Assembly: GCA_017993865.1 (NCBI GenBank)
Contig: JAGOLU010000036.1
Location: forward strand, 1 to 8,664
Source of the DNA: Candidatus Woesebacteria bacterium
GTDB taxonomy: Bacteria > Patescibacteriota > Microgenomatia > UBA1406 > GWC2-37-13
Length of the DNA: 8,664 nt
Reading direction: 5' to 3'
In this document: one piece after another, positions 1-6,180 of the stretch
Layout: each line of letters starts with the position of its first letter
Numbering within the stretch: position 1 is the stretch's first letter
Program-made: the position numbers and the translations under genes
The notes under the pieces: generated by a model
Told to the model about the DNA's origin: nothing
What the model saw: the letters and a program-made list of their open reading frames with translations, nothing else
Database searches by the model: none

Positions 1-109
1 TTTGAGGTTTGGGGGAGGTGATTGACACTTTTGTGCCAATAACATTGTTCACGAAGGTGGATTTGCCCACATTCGGCCGCCCTAGAAGTAAAATAGTTCC
101 CGATTTCAT
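1..109 (-). CDS. era: GTPase Era, 5' end only (runs off the left edge)
   Basis: Only the first 36 codons are present, read on the minus strand from the ATG at 109-107. The protein opens with a short beta strand, then the G1/P-loop GRPNVGKST at residues 10-18, followed by an alpha helix and the stretch SITSPKPQ that leads into the G2 switch. The order GRPNVGKST then KPQ(TTR) is typical of Era, an essential GTPase that binds the 3' end of 16S rRNA and helps 30S subunit maturation. Der also has a GRPNVGKST P-loop but lacks the KPQ switch sequence. The KH RNA-binding domain lies outside the window. The start is fixed by a TATAAT box exactly 6 nt upstream of the ATG, which would make the mRNA leaderless; I see no SD element at the usual distance. 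The era assignment is strong for a fragment this short. Confidence 0.88.
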   Translation of the reverse strand, partial: MKSGTILLLGRPNVGKSTFVNNVIGTKVSITSPKPQ

Positions 110-115
110 GTGCTG

Positions 116-124
116 ATTATATCA
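116..124 (-). promoter_or_regulatory. Extended -10 promoter of era (leaderless)
   Basis: On the minus strand TGATATAAT is a perfect extended -10 element (TGn-TATAAT). The last T of the box is 6 nt from the A of the era ATG, so the expected +1 is the start codon itself. No -35 match is visible, which is normal for extended -10 promoters. Confidence 0.65.
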
Positions 125-173
125 TCCTGAAGCGCTTTATTCATGAGAGAGATGGAGTTGAAGTGAGTGTGAG

Positions 174-416
174 TTACGTTTGTTTTGTGAGTAGTTTCCG
201 TGTGTATCGTACTAAAGTGGCAATGATGCCTATTATGCAGAATACGTAGCACACCAAACCACAAGGGATCAATAGAAGTACAATGATGTTCAATATGCCC
301 ACATTTGGGATGAACCTGCCCACAGTGATGAGCACGAAGCCCGTTATGCCAAGCGTAATGGAAGTAAAGAGGTTTGACGGAATGTAGTGCCTGTCCAGGC
401 TAAATATAAAGTTCAT
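174..416 (-). CDS. Small hydrophobic protein with two membrane segments, unknown function
   Basis: An 80-residue protein read on the minus strand. Residues about 15-34 and 41-68 are strongly hydrophobic and form two probable transmembrane helices. A short N-terminal segment precedes them and a basic tail (RYTRKLLTKQT) follows, which would place the C-terminus in the cytoplasm by the positive-inside rule. I do not recognise a family. The gene is co-oriented with era and lies 64 nt upstream of it, but era has its own promoter, so a link is not implied. It is divergent from the tRNA-Gln unit. The composition (continuous hydrophobic helices with polar ends) argues for a real small membrane protein, but with no homology evidence it could still be a chance ORF. 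Confidence 0.5.
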   Translation of the reverse strand: MNFIFSLDRHYIPSNLFTSITLGITGFVLITVGRFIPNVGILNIIVLLLIPCGLVCYVFCIIGIIATLVRYTRKLLTKQT

Positions 417-431
417 ATGTATAGCTGTCTA

Positions 432-437
432 ATTTTA
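432..437 (-). promoter_or_regulatory. Possible -10 box for the small membrane protein gene
   Basis: The minus strand reads TAAAAT 15 nt before the ATG at 416, giving a leader of about 9 nt. No -35 element is evident. A TATACA sequence nearer the ATG is an alternative but is too close to it to work as a normal -10. Confidence 0.3.
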
Positions 438-489
438 ACAAATAATAAAAGAAGGTGCGCGCGAAGCCATAAACGTGCGTAAAATATGA

Positions 490-495
490 TAAAAT
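490..495 (+). promoter_or_regulatory. Probable -10 box for the structured leader and tRNA-Gln
   Basis: TAAAAT at 490-495 (within TATGATAAAATACT) is the best -10 match upstream of the tRNA. A start near 502 would put about 135 nt of leader in front of the tRNA. No good -35 box is seen at the matching spacing. Confidence 0.4.
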
Positions 496-502
496 ACTGT
501 GT

Positions 503-637
503 TGGAAAGTGAAGTTCTTATGCCCGGTGCCCGACCGAAGGAAGTCCCCGAAGTGAAACGGAGTGGGATAATGGTACTGGCACGAAGTGGCAGCAGTGAA
601 CGCAGGTATCGATTGGATACGAGATTGTAGAGTTACA
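503..637 (+). other. Hairpin-rich segment directly upstream of tRNA-Gln, unidentified
   Basis: Four local hairpins can be drawn in series: CGGT/ACCG closing a 5-nt loop (525-537); TCC+CCG against CGG+GGA with an AGT bulge (545-568); CTG-CAC/GTG-CAG with one G-G mismatch and a GAA loop (577-593); and GTATC/GATAC with a GATTG loop (606-620). CGAAGTG occurs twice (549-555 and 583-589). The segment also repeats ATGCCCGGT (520-528), the 5' acceptor strand of the tRNA at 637-645. It could be a 5' tRNA precursor leader, a small RNA, or a 36-codon reading frame starting at 520 and ending with TAG at 628-630 (arginine-rich, no recognisable domain). It does not match the conserved cores of RNase P RNA, SRP RNA or tmRNA that I know. 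Confidence 0.35.
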
Positions 638-708
638 TGCCCGGTCGTCTAATGGTAGGACAGCAGCCTTTGGAGCTGCTTATCTTGGTTCGAATCCAAG
701 CTGGGCAG
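638..708 (+). tRNA. tRNA-Gln (anticodon TTG)
   Basis: A full cloverleaf can be drawn by hand. The acceptor stem TGCCCGG pairs with CTGGGCA (7 bp, one G-U). The D arm has a 3-bp stem GTC/GAC. The anticodon stem GCAGC/GCTGC encloses loop CTTTGGA with anticodon TTG at 670-672, reading CAA (and CAG by wobble). The variable loop is TTAT, and the T arm is CTTGG-TTCGAAT-CCAAG. The discriminator base is G708, as in bacterial tRNA-Gln. The genomic sequence continues CAAATG, so CCA is not encoded and must be added by CCA-adding enzyme. The terminal T-A pair of the acceptor stem also fits tRNA-Gln. Confidence 0.95.
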
Positions 709-725
709 CAAATGCTCGTCAGATG

Positions 726-731
726 TATAAT
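726..731 (+). promoter_or_regulatory. -10 box of the MFS transporter gene
   Basis: TATAAT lies 17 nt after the tRNA discriminator base and 15 nt before the ATG at 747, predicting a leader of about 9 nt. It overlaps the alternative upstream ATG at 723, which argues for the downstream start. Read-through from the tRNA unit is also possible because no terminator separates them. Confidence 0.5.
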
Positions 732-746
732 ACAAGTAGTATTTTT

Positions 747-1892
747 ATGTCTAAACGCATTCTTTTCTTTCTCCTATTCTTATTTGAGGGATCTCAAGTG
801 GGGCTTTTCATCATGCTCCCATATATTCAGAAAGACCTGAATATCAACATATTCTATGTAGGAATTTATGGAATGATACTGGCGGTTTCATCAATTGTGT
901 GTACGTTCTTCTCTGCACCCCTTGCGGATAAAATAGGGAATAGACGTGTGATTCTGATCTCAGTTGTGAGTGGCTTCATTTCATGGGTTCTTTTGGTTAC
1001 AGCCTCAACGCCAATCCATGTGGGGCTTGCATTTGCAGTATCAGGAATAACCACAGGTTTATTTGATCCACTGGGAAATGCGCTAGTAGCACTCATGTCT
1101 ACCCCTCAGACGAGAGGGAAATCTCTTGGCGATTATAAGGCCATTGGCGATATGGGGAAATTTTCAATGACTTCAGCCATCACTGCCATAATTGCTATTT
1201 ACTATTGGAGAACTACCTCAGTAGTCCTTGCCATTTTTTCTGGTGTATTGGTAGCATTTTTCATCATTAATAAGACAAGATCACATAGTAAGCTAGGCAA
1301 TAATCAGAAGGATACACAGACAAATTTCGAAAGTCTGTTCCATCAGAAACGGTTTATGTTTACTCTAATTGCAGGTGTATGTGATTCCTTTGCAAGTTCG
1401 TCCCTATTTATTTTCCTTCCATTTCTCCTGATACCCAAGGGTATTGATATGGGGACAGCGGGGTATATTACTTCAATATTCTTTATTGGATATTTTGTGG
1501 GGCGGTTGTCTCTTGGGAGAATGTCAGACATATTTGGCGCCTCGCGAATGCTTATTATTGGTGAGGTGTTTATGGCTCTTCTTATAATCATGGCGATCAA
1601 TCTCCAATCGTACTGGGTAATTATGATTGATATTTTTCTATTGGGTATCTTTACCGCTGGAACTTCACCTGTTGTGAAGGCGATGACAGCAGAATCTCTG
1701 GAGCAACATCAATATAAACACGGTTTTGGTCTTTATTCTTCTGTCATGAAAACGGTGAACATTATTAGTAGACCAGTTTTTGGATTTGTCGCGGCATACT
1801 TTGGCATTCAAGCCACTTTCTATCTAGCTTCTGGAGTAGCACTCATTACAATAATCCCAACTGCTATCTATGATCGCCTGAAGGGAAGTTGA
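747..1892 (+). CDS. Major facilitator superfamily (MFS) transporter
   Basis: A 381-residue polytopic membrane protein with about 12 hydrophobic segments in two halves split by a polar, charged loop around residues 177-200. The MFS motif A, G/A-x-L-A-D-K-x-G-x-R-R, is visible after helix 2 (APLADKIGNRR, residues 57-67). A degenerate copy sits at the equivalent place in the second half (GRMSDIFGASR, 257-267). The size fits a 12-helix drug or metabolite antiporter or sugar/organic-acid transporter, but nothing indicates the substrate. I use ATG 747 (MSKRIL...) rather than the in-frame ATG at 723 because the latter overlaps the TATAAT box; starting at 723 would add eight residues without changing the fold. 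There is no SD. The gene follows tRNA-Gln by 38 nt and ends in TGA. No operon partner is evident. Confidence 0.85.
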   Translation: MSKRILFFLLFLFEGSQVGLFIMLPYIQKDLNINIFYVGIYGMILAVSSIVCTFFSAPLADKIGNRRVILISVVSGFISWVLLVTASTPIHVGLAFAVSGITTGLFDPLGNALVALMSTPQTRGKSLGDYKAIGDMGKFSMTSAITAIIAIYYWRTTSVVLAIFSGVLVAFFIINKTRSHSKLGNNQKDTQTNFESLFHQKRFMFTLIAGVCDSFASSSLFIFLPFLLIPKGIDMGTAGYITSIFFIGYFVGRLSLGRMSDIFGASRMLIIGEVFMALLIIMAINLQSYWVIMIDIFLLGIFTAGTSPVVKAMTAESLEQHQYKHGFGLYSSVMKTVNIISRPVFGFVAAYFGIQATFYLASGVALITIIPTAIYDRLKGS

Positions 1893-2192
1893 GAAGGAAT
1901 CCCAGTCTCAGTCCCGTGATTATGGAAGTGGCTATAGTGTGACTATCTGCAATCTCACATTGCTTCACCATAACCATCGCTTTATATAATATTAAGATAT
2001 CGTTGAAAATCTAGTAGAAAGATATAGTGAGGGGAGGTGTGGGGTAGGTTTATTCGTTAGCGTAAATTCTCAAATCTGGAATATAAACATATGCACTTTG
2101 TCGCTCTAAGATGGTTCTAACGTCGTGTACAATAGCCAGCAATATTAAGTTTGATCTCTCCTACCTTATTCGCACAGAGGGCAAGTTTTTGG
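1893..2192. other. Intergenic region without a convincing gene; contains inverted repeats
   Basis: No credible coding region is seen in either strand. TTATGG-AAG (1920-1928) can pair with CTT-CA-CCATAA (1963-1973) as a 9-bp stem with a 2-nt bulge, enclosing a smaller hairpin ATAGT-GTG-ACTAT (1934-1946). No T-run follows, so it is not a standard intrinsic terminator. A TATAAT at 1985-1990 might be a promoter. The G-rich tract around 2028-2048 has no obvious role. The in-frame ATG at 2111 would extend the next gene upstream across its promoter and is not used here. Confidence 0.45.
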
Positions 2193-2198
2193 TATACT
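2193..2198 (+). promoter_or_regulatory. -10 box of the CBS-domain gene (near-leaderless)
   Basis: TATACT is followed by 8 nt and then ATG 2207, predicting an mRNA with a 0-2 nt leader. The AGGAG at 2201-2205 is only 1 nt from the ATG and therefore cannot act as a normal SD. No clear -35 box. Confidence 0.55.
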
Positions 2199-2206
2199 AT
2201 AGGAGT

Positions 2207-3346
2207 ATGAAGTCATTTACAAATCTCCCAGTGCAGAAAATACCTGCACGACTTATGTGCGATGCGGATAGCAAACTATCAAGTGTCATCCATAAGTTCT
2301 CTAACACTCACACACCCCTTGTGGTGTACGGGGACAAAAAGGAATTCGTAGGCTTGCTTACGGTCGAAAACACCCTATTTAATCGCAGATACGACTCTTC
2401 AACGCACATTCGCTCTTGTCTCATACATCCTCCCAGACTGCAAGTAGACACTTCGGTTGGCGAAATTCTCACCTCGATGGCTGACTTAAAGCTTTATACC
2501 CTCCCCGTATTTGACGATGCGGGAAACGTGATTGGCATGGTGAAGGCCAAAGCAATCCTTATGGGTTTGACAACAAACCAGTTTTTCGCGGAGACTCTCA
2601 TGCACGGCCTACCAAAGAGGTCTGTCATCACCATATCCGACAGGAGCACAGTTGGTGACGCTTTCCAAACATTTACCAAACATGCGATATCAAGATTGAT
2701 TGTGGTAAACGAAAAGAACAAGGTCAAAGGGATAGTGAGCAAAAGAGATATCTTGTCTCCTTACCTAGTTCCCACCAAACGCCAACGATACTCAACCCGC
2801 TCTCGTCAAAAGAACTACTCATTTGATGTGGAACAAATAAAACGCGATAAACAACCGCTCAAAAAATACGCTTCCCCCATTGTAGGAAGGCTCGACGAAT
2901 CAACCGATACATATCTCTTAATTCAAAACCTGCTGAAGAGTAAGTATAACTCTGTCGTCATCGTTGATAAAAATCAACAACCTTGCTCCATCATTACTAC
3001 AAAAAACTTATTAAAGGCCGCTGCGCAGCTCGTCAGAGAGACTCCTTATCTGTTGACTATTGTGAGCAAGTTGCCAGACGCACTGAGTCAGGCAGAGAAA
3101 GGTGAAGTAAATGAAAGTTTGAGAAAGATTGCATTGTGGGTCAACAAACAACAGGAATTTCAGCTGATGCGATTCACCTGTGATGTAGTAAATTCTCCCG
3201 AAAGGAAACCTATATTGTTTGAAGTAAAGCTCAAAATCACTACTGACTCGGGCAGCTACTTTGTTCGAAACAAAGACAGAGACTTTTTACGAGCGACCCA
3301 CGAAGCCATAAAACAAGTTAAAAAGCAGGTACGGAGAAAAGAATAA
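2207..3346 (+). CDS. Four-CBS-domain protein with C-terminal HPF/RaiA-like domain
   Basis: A 379-residue soluble protein. Four CBS-type repeats are recognisable by their paired strands and helix: about 11-60 (PLVVYGDKKEFVGLLTVENT), 70-120 (TLPVFDDAGNVIGMV), 128-185 (RLIVVNEKNKVKGIVSKRDI) and 220-273 (SVVIVDKNQQPCSIITTKNL), i.e. two Bateman modules, which commonly bind adenine nucleotides. Residues about 282-376 do not look like CBS. They run helix (ESLRKIALWV), strand, strand (FEVKLKITTDSGSYFV), then D-F-L-R-A-T-H-E-A-I and a basic helix QVKKQVRRK, the pattern of the ribosome hibernation factor family HPF/RaiA (S30AE). Binding to the small subunit under nucleotide control is thus plausible but inferred. 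The start at 2207 is chosen because the promoter lies just before it; ATG 2111 would add 32 residues encoded across that promoter. The CBS assignment is firm, the HPF assignment moderate. Confidence 0.8.
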   Translation: MKSFTNLPVQKIPARLMCDADSKLSSVIHKFSNTHTPLVVYGDKKEFVGLLTVENTLFNRRYDSSTHIRSCLIHPPRLQVDTSVGEILTSMADLKLYTLPVFDDAGNVIGMVKAKAILMGLTTNQFFAETLMHGLPKRSVITISDRSTVGDAFQTFTKHAISRLIVVNEKNKVKGIVSKRDILSPYLVPTKRQRYSTRSRQKNYSFDVEQIKRDKQPLKKYASPIVGRLDESTDTYLLIQNLLKSKYNSVVIVDKNQQPCSIITTKNLLKAAAQLVRETPYLLTIVSKLPDALSQAEKGEVNESLRKIALWVNKQQEFQLMRFTCDVVNSPERKPILFEVKLKITTDSGSYFVRNKDRDFLRATHEAIKQVKKQVRRKE

Positions 3347-3406
3347 ACAAAAGCTACGGGTAGGTTTTATCCTCACGGGGCTTACGAGGTCTGTTGACTC
3401 AACTTG

Positions 3407-3412
3407 TATAAT
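3407..3412 (+). promoter_or_regulatory. -10 box of the DUF1697 gene (leaderless)
   Basis: TATAAT is followed by exactly 6 nt (AGACAC) and ATG 3419, so transcription is expected to begin at the start codon. TTGACT at 3394-3399 resembles a -35 box but is only 7 nt away, too close to work with this -10. Confidence 0.6.
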
Positions 3413-3418
3413 AGACAC

Positions 3419-3952
3419 ATGAAACACGTCGCGCTGCTCCGTGGCATCAATGTTGGTGGCAACACCAAAGTAGAAATGAAAAAGCTGAAAGCGCTTTTTG
3501 AATCGCTTGGATTCGAAGATGTTCTCACATATATCAATAGTGGCAATGTGCTCTTTAGCACAACCGAAAAAGATACCGATGCACTTGCCTCTAAACTCCA
3601 AAATGCAATCCAAACTGAGTTTGGAATGCCCATACCCGTAGTTGTGCGAAGCAAAGAAACTATTTTGAGCCTCGTGAAAGCTATTCCCAAAACCTGGGAA
3701 AACAACACAGAACAAAAAACAGACATCTTATTTCTCTGGAAAGAGTACGACAAAAAGGAGTCGCTCTCGCTCCTTTCTCCCACAGAAGGAATCGAGACGT
3801 TACAATATTTTTCTGGCGCAATCATCTGGAACGTGGATAGAGCCAACTACAACAAAAGTGGGATGAGCAAATTTGTCGGCACAAAACTGTATAAGCATAT
3901 GACTGCGCGCAACATAAACACCGTGCGGAAGCTCGCAAGTTTGCTCACATAA
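3419..3952 (+). CDS. DUF1697 family protein
   Basis: A 177-residue protein that begins MKHVALLRGINVGG, the hallmark N-terminus of DUF1697. It continues with KVEMKKLKALFESLGFEDVLTYINSG, then NVLF, all typical of the family. The C-terminal part has the family's usual W-N-V-D-R-A/K-x-x-x-x-x-x-M-S-K-F-V-G-T-x-L-Y-K-H-M-T-A-R-N-x-N-T core (residues about 140-170). The length agrees with the family norm of roughly 175-180, so it is complete. The family's biochemical function is not established, and the protein is expected to be cytosolic, with no signal peptide or membrane helix. A start 15 nt upstream at TTG 3404 is in frame but lies inside the -10 box; ATG 3419 is preferred. It stands alone with its own promoter, 72 nt after the CBS gene. 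Confidence 0.9.
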   Translation: MKHVALLRGINVGGNTKVEMKKLKALFESLGFEDVLTYINSGNVLFSTTEKDTDALASKLQNAIQTEFGMPIPVVVRSKETILSLVKAIPKTWENNTEQKTDILFLWKEYDKKESLSLLSPTEGIETLQYFSGAIIWNVDRANYNKSGMSKFVGTKLYKHMTARNINTVRKLASLLT

Positions 3953-3968
3953 GGCGGTTCATCCTTAG

Positions 3969-3974
3969 TAAAAT
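3969..3974 (+). promoter_or_regulatory. Possible -10 box of the alpha/beta hydrolase gene
   Basis: TAAAAT lies 27 nt before ATG 4002, predicting an approximately 21-nt leader (ACACATTACACAAGACACC...) that is purine-poor and contains no SD-like sequence. No convincing -35. Confidence 0.35.
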
Positions 3975-4001
3975 ACACACATTACACAAGACACCTCACC
4001 C

Positions 4002-4901
4002 ATGTTCAAAAAACCAAACAACGTCGACCTAACACTGCACAAAATCTATGCAGAGGACAACCTTGAACTAGATGCGATTCTCTTTAGCTCACCAGAGTCA
4101 AAAGAGAAAATCATCATTCACGTCCATGGCAAAGAGGGTCACTTTGTTCAAAACCACTTTGTAACGGCAATGGGCTACGGTTACCCACCGGAGGGGTATT
4201 CATTTTTAACGTTTAACAACCGTGGTCATGACTACATGGCTGATATGCTGCAACGAAGCACTCAAGGGTATGAGTGGGTCAAAAAGGGGACGGCATTCGA
4301 CATACTGAAAGAGGTCGTGCTCGATTTAAACGGAGTTATCGCGTATGCAAAATCGCTCGGATACAAAGAAATTATCCTGCAGGGCCATAGCATTGGGCCG
4401 CACAAGATTTGCTATTACCTGGCAAACCAACCAGAGCATGATATTAGTAAAGTGATATTGCTTTCGACCGCTGACATCATATATCTGCTTGACGCAATGG
4501 TCCCCGATTGGCGTACGTTTGCCCAGCAAGCAAAGAATATGATACAGGCAGGGAACGGTCAGGAGCTCATGCCTGTTACGTTGTGGAGTGATGCTCCGGT
4601 CTGTGCAGATACTTTTTGGGATTTTACCCGCGAGAACTCAGACTATTGGATATTCAACTTTAAAGAACCAGAGAGAGAATTCAAGTATTTCAATCAAATC
4701 AAAAAACCTATCCTTGTCGTGAATCCAGAAAATGACATGTCTGTTGGCGTGGATCAACAGACTGCGTCAAGAGTATTGAAAGCTAATACTGCCAGTTCTC
4801 ATTTTCAAAGTGTCATTATCGAAAACGCCATTCACAACTTCGCATCGAAAGAGACAGAGCTCGTTGAAGCAATCACAAAATGGCTCAGTAGTGGTAAGTA
4901 G
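4002..4901 (+). CDS. Alpha/beta hydrolase fold protein (esterase/lipase-like)
   Basis: A 299-residue soluble protein with the complete hydrolase signature. An early strand IIIHVHG (residues 37-43) supplies the oxyanion-hole region. FLTFNNRGHD (68-77) is the usual strand and N-R-G loop after it. The nucleophile elbow is G-H-S-I-G with Ser130. The likely catalytic acid is Asp245 in NPENDMSVG, and the likely catalytic base is His278 in ENAIHNF. All three triad positions are present in the expected order and spacing, so it should be an active serine hydrolase. The layout resembles DUF1749-like or general abhydrolase families, and the substrate cannot be read from the sequence. No signal peptide, so cytosolic. 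It lies 49 nt after DUF1697 and is preceded by a weak -10 of its own. Confidence 0.83.
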   Translation: MFKKPNNVDLTLHKIYAEDNLELDAILFSSPESKEKIIIHVHGKEGHFVQNHFVTAMGYGYPPEGYSFLTFNNRGHDYMADMLQRSTQGYEWVKKGTAFDILKEVVLDLNGVIAYAKSLGYKEIILQGHSIGPHKICYYLANQPEHDISKVILLSTADIIYLLDAMVPDWRTFAQQAKNMIQAGNGQELMPVTLWSDAPVCADTFWDFTRENSDYWIFNFKEPEREFKYFNQIKKPILVVNPENDMSVGVDQQTASRVLKANTASSHFQSVIIENAIHNFASKETELVEAITKWLSSGK

Positions 4902-4934
4902 ATTCTTATTATCTTGTTGATCATGATGTGCTCA

Positions 4935-4963
4935 TAGACAGATATTCCCACTTGCGCTATAGT
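4935..4963 (+). promoter_or_regulatory. Promoter of the TolB-like propeller gene
   Basis: TAGACA (4935-4940), a 17-nt spacer and TATAGT (4958-4963) make a good sigma-70-type promoter with a leader of about 29 nt. A TATACT at 4990-4995 is only 3 nt from the ATG and is too close to serve that ATG. Confidence 0.55.
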
Positions 4964-4998
4964 AGACCCAGCGTGCATTGTGAAATTCTTATACTTCT

Positions 4999-6150
4999 AT
5001 GAGACAGAAACTTAAAACAGTCTGGATTGTACTTCTCATTTTAGTACTTCTTTTTGTCGCATTCCTCCTACCCTCAGCTAAAGAGCGCATATCAGAACTT
5101 GCGCAGGCTAGGGCAACAACTACACTTTCCTCTGAAAAAACACTCCTTGGAGACATGATCGTCACCGACTGGTCGCCCGATGGCGCTCGACTTTTGGGCT
5201 ACCGCAAAGATGCAGACGGTGTTTTTCAGGTGTACACATGGGACACCAATGGCAAGGACGAGCAAATGATCCCCGTGCCCTCAGGTCTGCCGGGGCTCTC
5301 AGCGGGTTGTCACAAAGGGTTTCCACACTATGGTCCGAATGGGGATTATATAGTACTCACCGTAGAGATGAACTTTGGGTGCCCAAAGCAATATTCTGAA
5401 CCAGGCCTTGCATCCTCAACAAATCTTTGGATTGTCAACACACATACCAACGCATGGACCAACCTAACCAACTATCCATATCCACATGATGAAACAGATC
5501 TAAACGGTGCGCTCTCACCATACCTTTCTCCCGATGGTACGAAAGTAATCTGGGCAAAAATCCTTGAAAAAGCAGACTATACGAACCCCCGCATGATTTT
5601 TGGTAAATGGGAAGTGCATGTCGCAGATGTATCCTATATAGGTGGTCCTCGACTGACAAATAATAGGGTACTCAATGTGGGAGATGGAAACATATTTGAA
5701 CCGCATGGGTTTTCGCCAGATAGCACAAAAGTACTATTCTCTGCAGATACTGGGTTGGAATATAGTGCGGGGCTTGACGTGTGGGAATATAACCTTATGA
5801 CAGACGAAATGCGAAATCTCACAAATTCCCCAACAGAATACGATGAGCATGCACGCTATTCTGCAGATGGAGCCAGTATTATTTGGGGCTCAACTAAATG
5901 TTGTCGGTCATACAATGTTCGATGGTTTCTAGGAACATTACGATCAGAGACATACACAAAACGGTTGGATGCACTTCAGCAGGCATCGAAAATAACACAG
6001 TTTAACCCCACTAGCTGGTTTGATCGCAAGAGAGACCGCACGGGCAACTGGGCCACTGCGTGGAGCCCTGATCAAACACATATTATTGTCGCTCAGCAGA
6101 CATACGGGAGTGGTATCACCTGGAAATCTTGGAAGGTGCGTATGCCTTGA
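4999..6150 (+). CDS. Membrane-anchored TolB-like six-bladed beta-propeller protein
   Basis: A 383-residue protein. Residues 1-7 are basic (MRQKLKT) and 8-25 form one hydrophobic helix with no clear lipobox or signal peptidase site, so it is probably a signal anchor with the rest outside the cytoplasm. The exterior part carries six PD40/TolB-type blade motifs: WSPDG (58-62), GPNG (112-115), LSPDG (176-180), FSPDS (238-242), YSADG (287-291) and WSPDQ (355-359), each followed by a hydrophobic strand and often by a W/V-x-V/Y-x-x-D/N-T turn. Four cysteines (104, 128, 301, 302) could form extracytoplasmic disulfides. No catalytic domain is fused, so it is likely a binding or scaffold propeller. No tol/pal genes are nearby, so it should not be called TolB itself. 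The ATG has no SD. Confidence 0.75.
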   Translation: MRQKLKTVWIVLLILVLLFVAFLLPSAKERISELAQARATTTLSSEKTLLGDMIVTDWSPDGARLLGYRKDADGVFQVYTWDTNGKDEQMIPVPSGLPGLSAGCHKGFPHYGPNGDYIVLTVEMNFGCPKQYSEPGLASSTNLWIVNTHTNAWTNLTNYPYPHDETDLNGALSPYLSPDGTKVIWAKILEKADYTNPRMIFGKWEVHVADVSYIGGPRLTNNRVLNVGDGNIFEPHGFSPDSTKVLFSADTGLEYSAGLDVWEYNLMTDEMRNLTNSPTEYDEHARYSADGASIIWGSTKCCRSYNVRWFLGTLRSETYTKRLDALQQASKITQFNPTSWFDRKRDRTGNWATAWSPDQTHIIVAQQTYGSGITWKSWKVRMP

Positions 6151-6165
6151 AAATACCATCTCTAG

Positions 6166-6171
6166 TATAAT
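6166..6171 (+). promoter_or_regulatory. -10 box of the nucleotidyltransferase gene (near-leaderless)
   Basis: TATAAT is followed by 9 nt and ATG 6181, predicting a leader of about 3 nt. TTGAAA at 6147-6152 is a -35-like match but with only 13 nt spacing, which is suboptimal. Confidence 0.55.
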
Positions 6172-6180
6172 GAGACTCTC

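Noticed and set aside
503..637. RNase P RNA, SRP RNA or tmRNA in the hairpin-rich segment
   Set aside because: GGAAGTCC at 540-547 recalls the RNase P core, but the adjacent conserved sequences are absent; the SRP tip motif and tmRNA ends are also absent.
637..840. A plus-strand reading frame of 67 codons starting inside the tRNA
   Set aside because: It begins in tRNA-Gln and overlaps the MFS gene in another frame; the tRNA and MFS motifs explain the sequence.
2111..2206. A 32-residue N-terminal extension of the CBS-HPF protein from ATG 2111
   Set aside because: It would be encoded across the TATACT box at 2193-2198, has no domain character, and the ATG at 2207 has the same near-leaderless geometry as other genes here.
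3287..3846. Long minus-strand reading frames opposite the DUF1697 gene
   Set aside because: They are shadows of the plus-strand DUF1697 and CBS-HPF genes, which carry clear family motifs.
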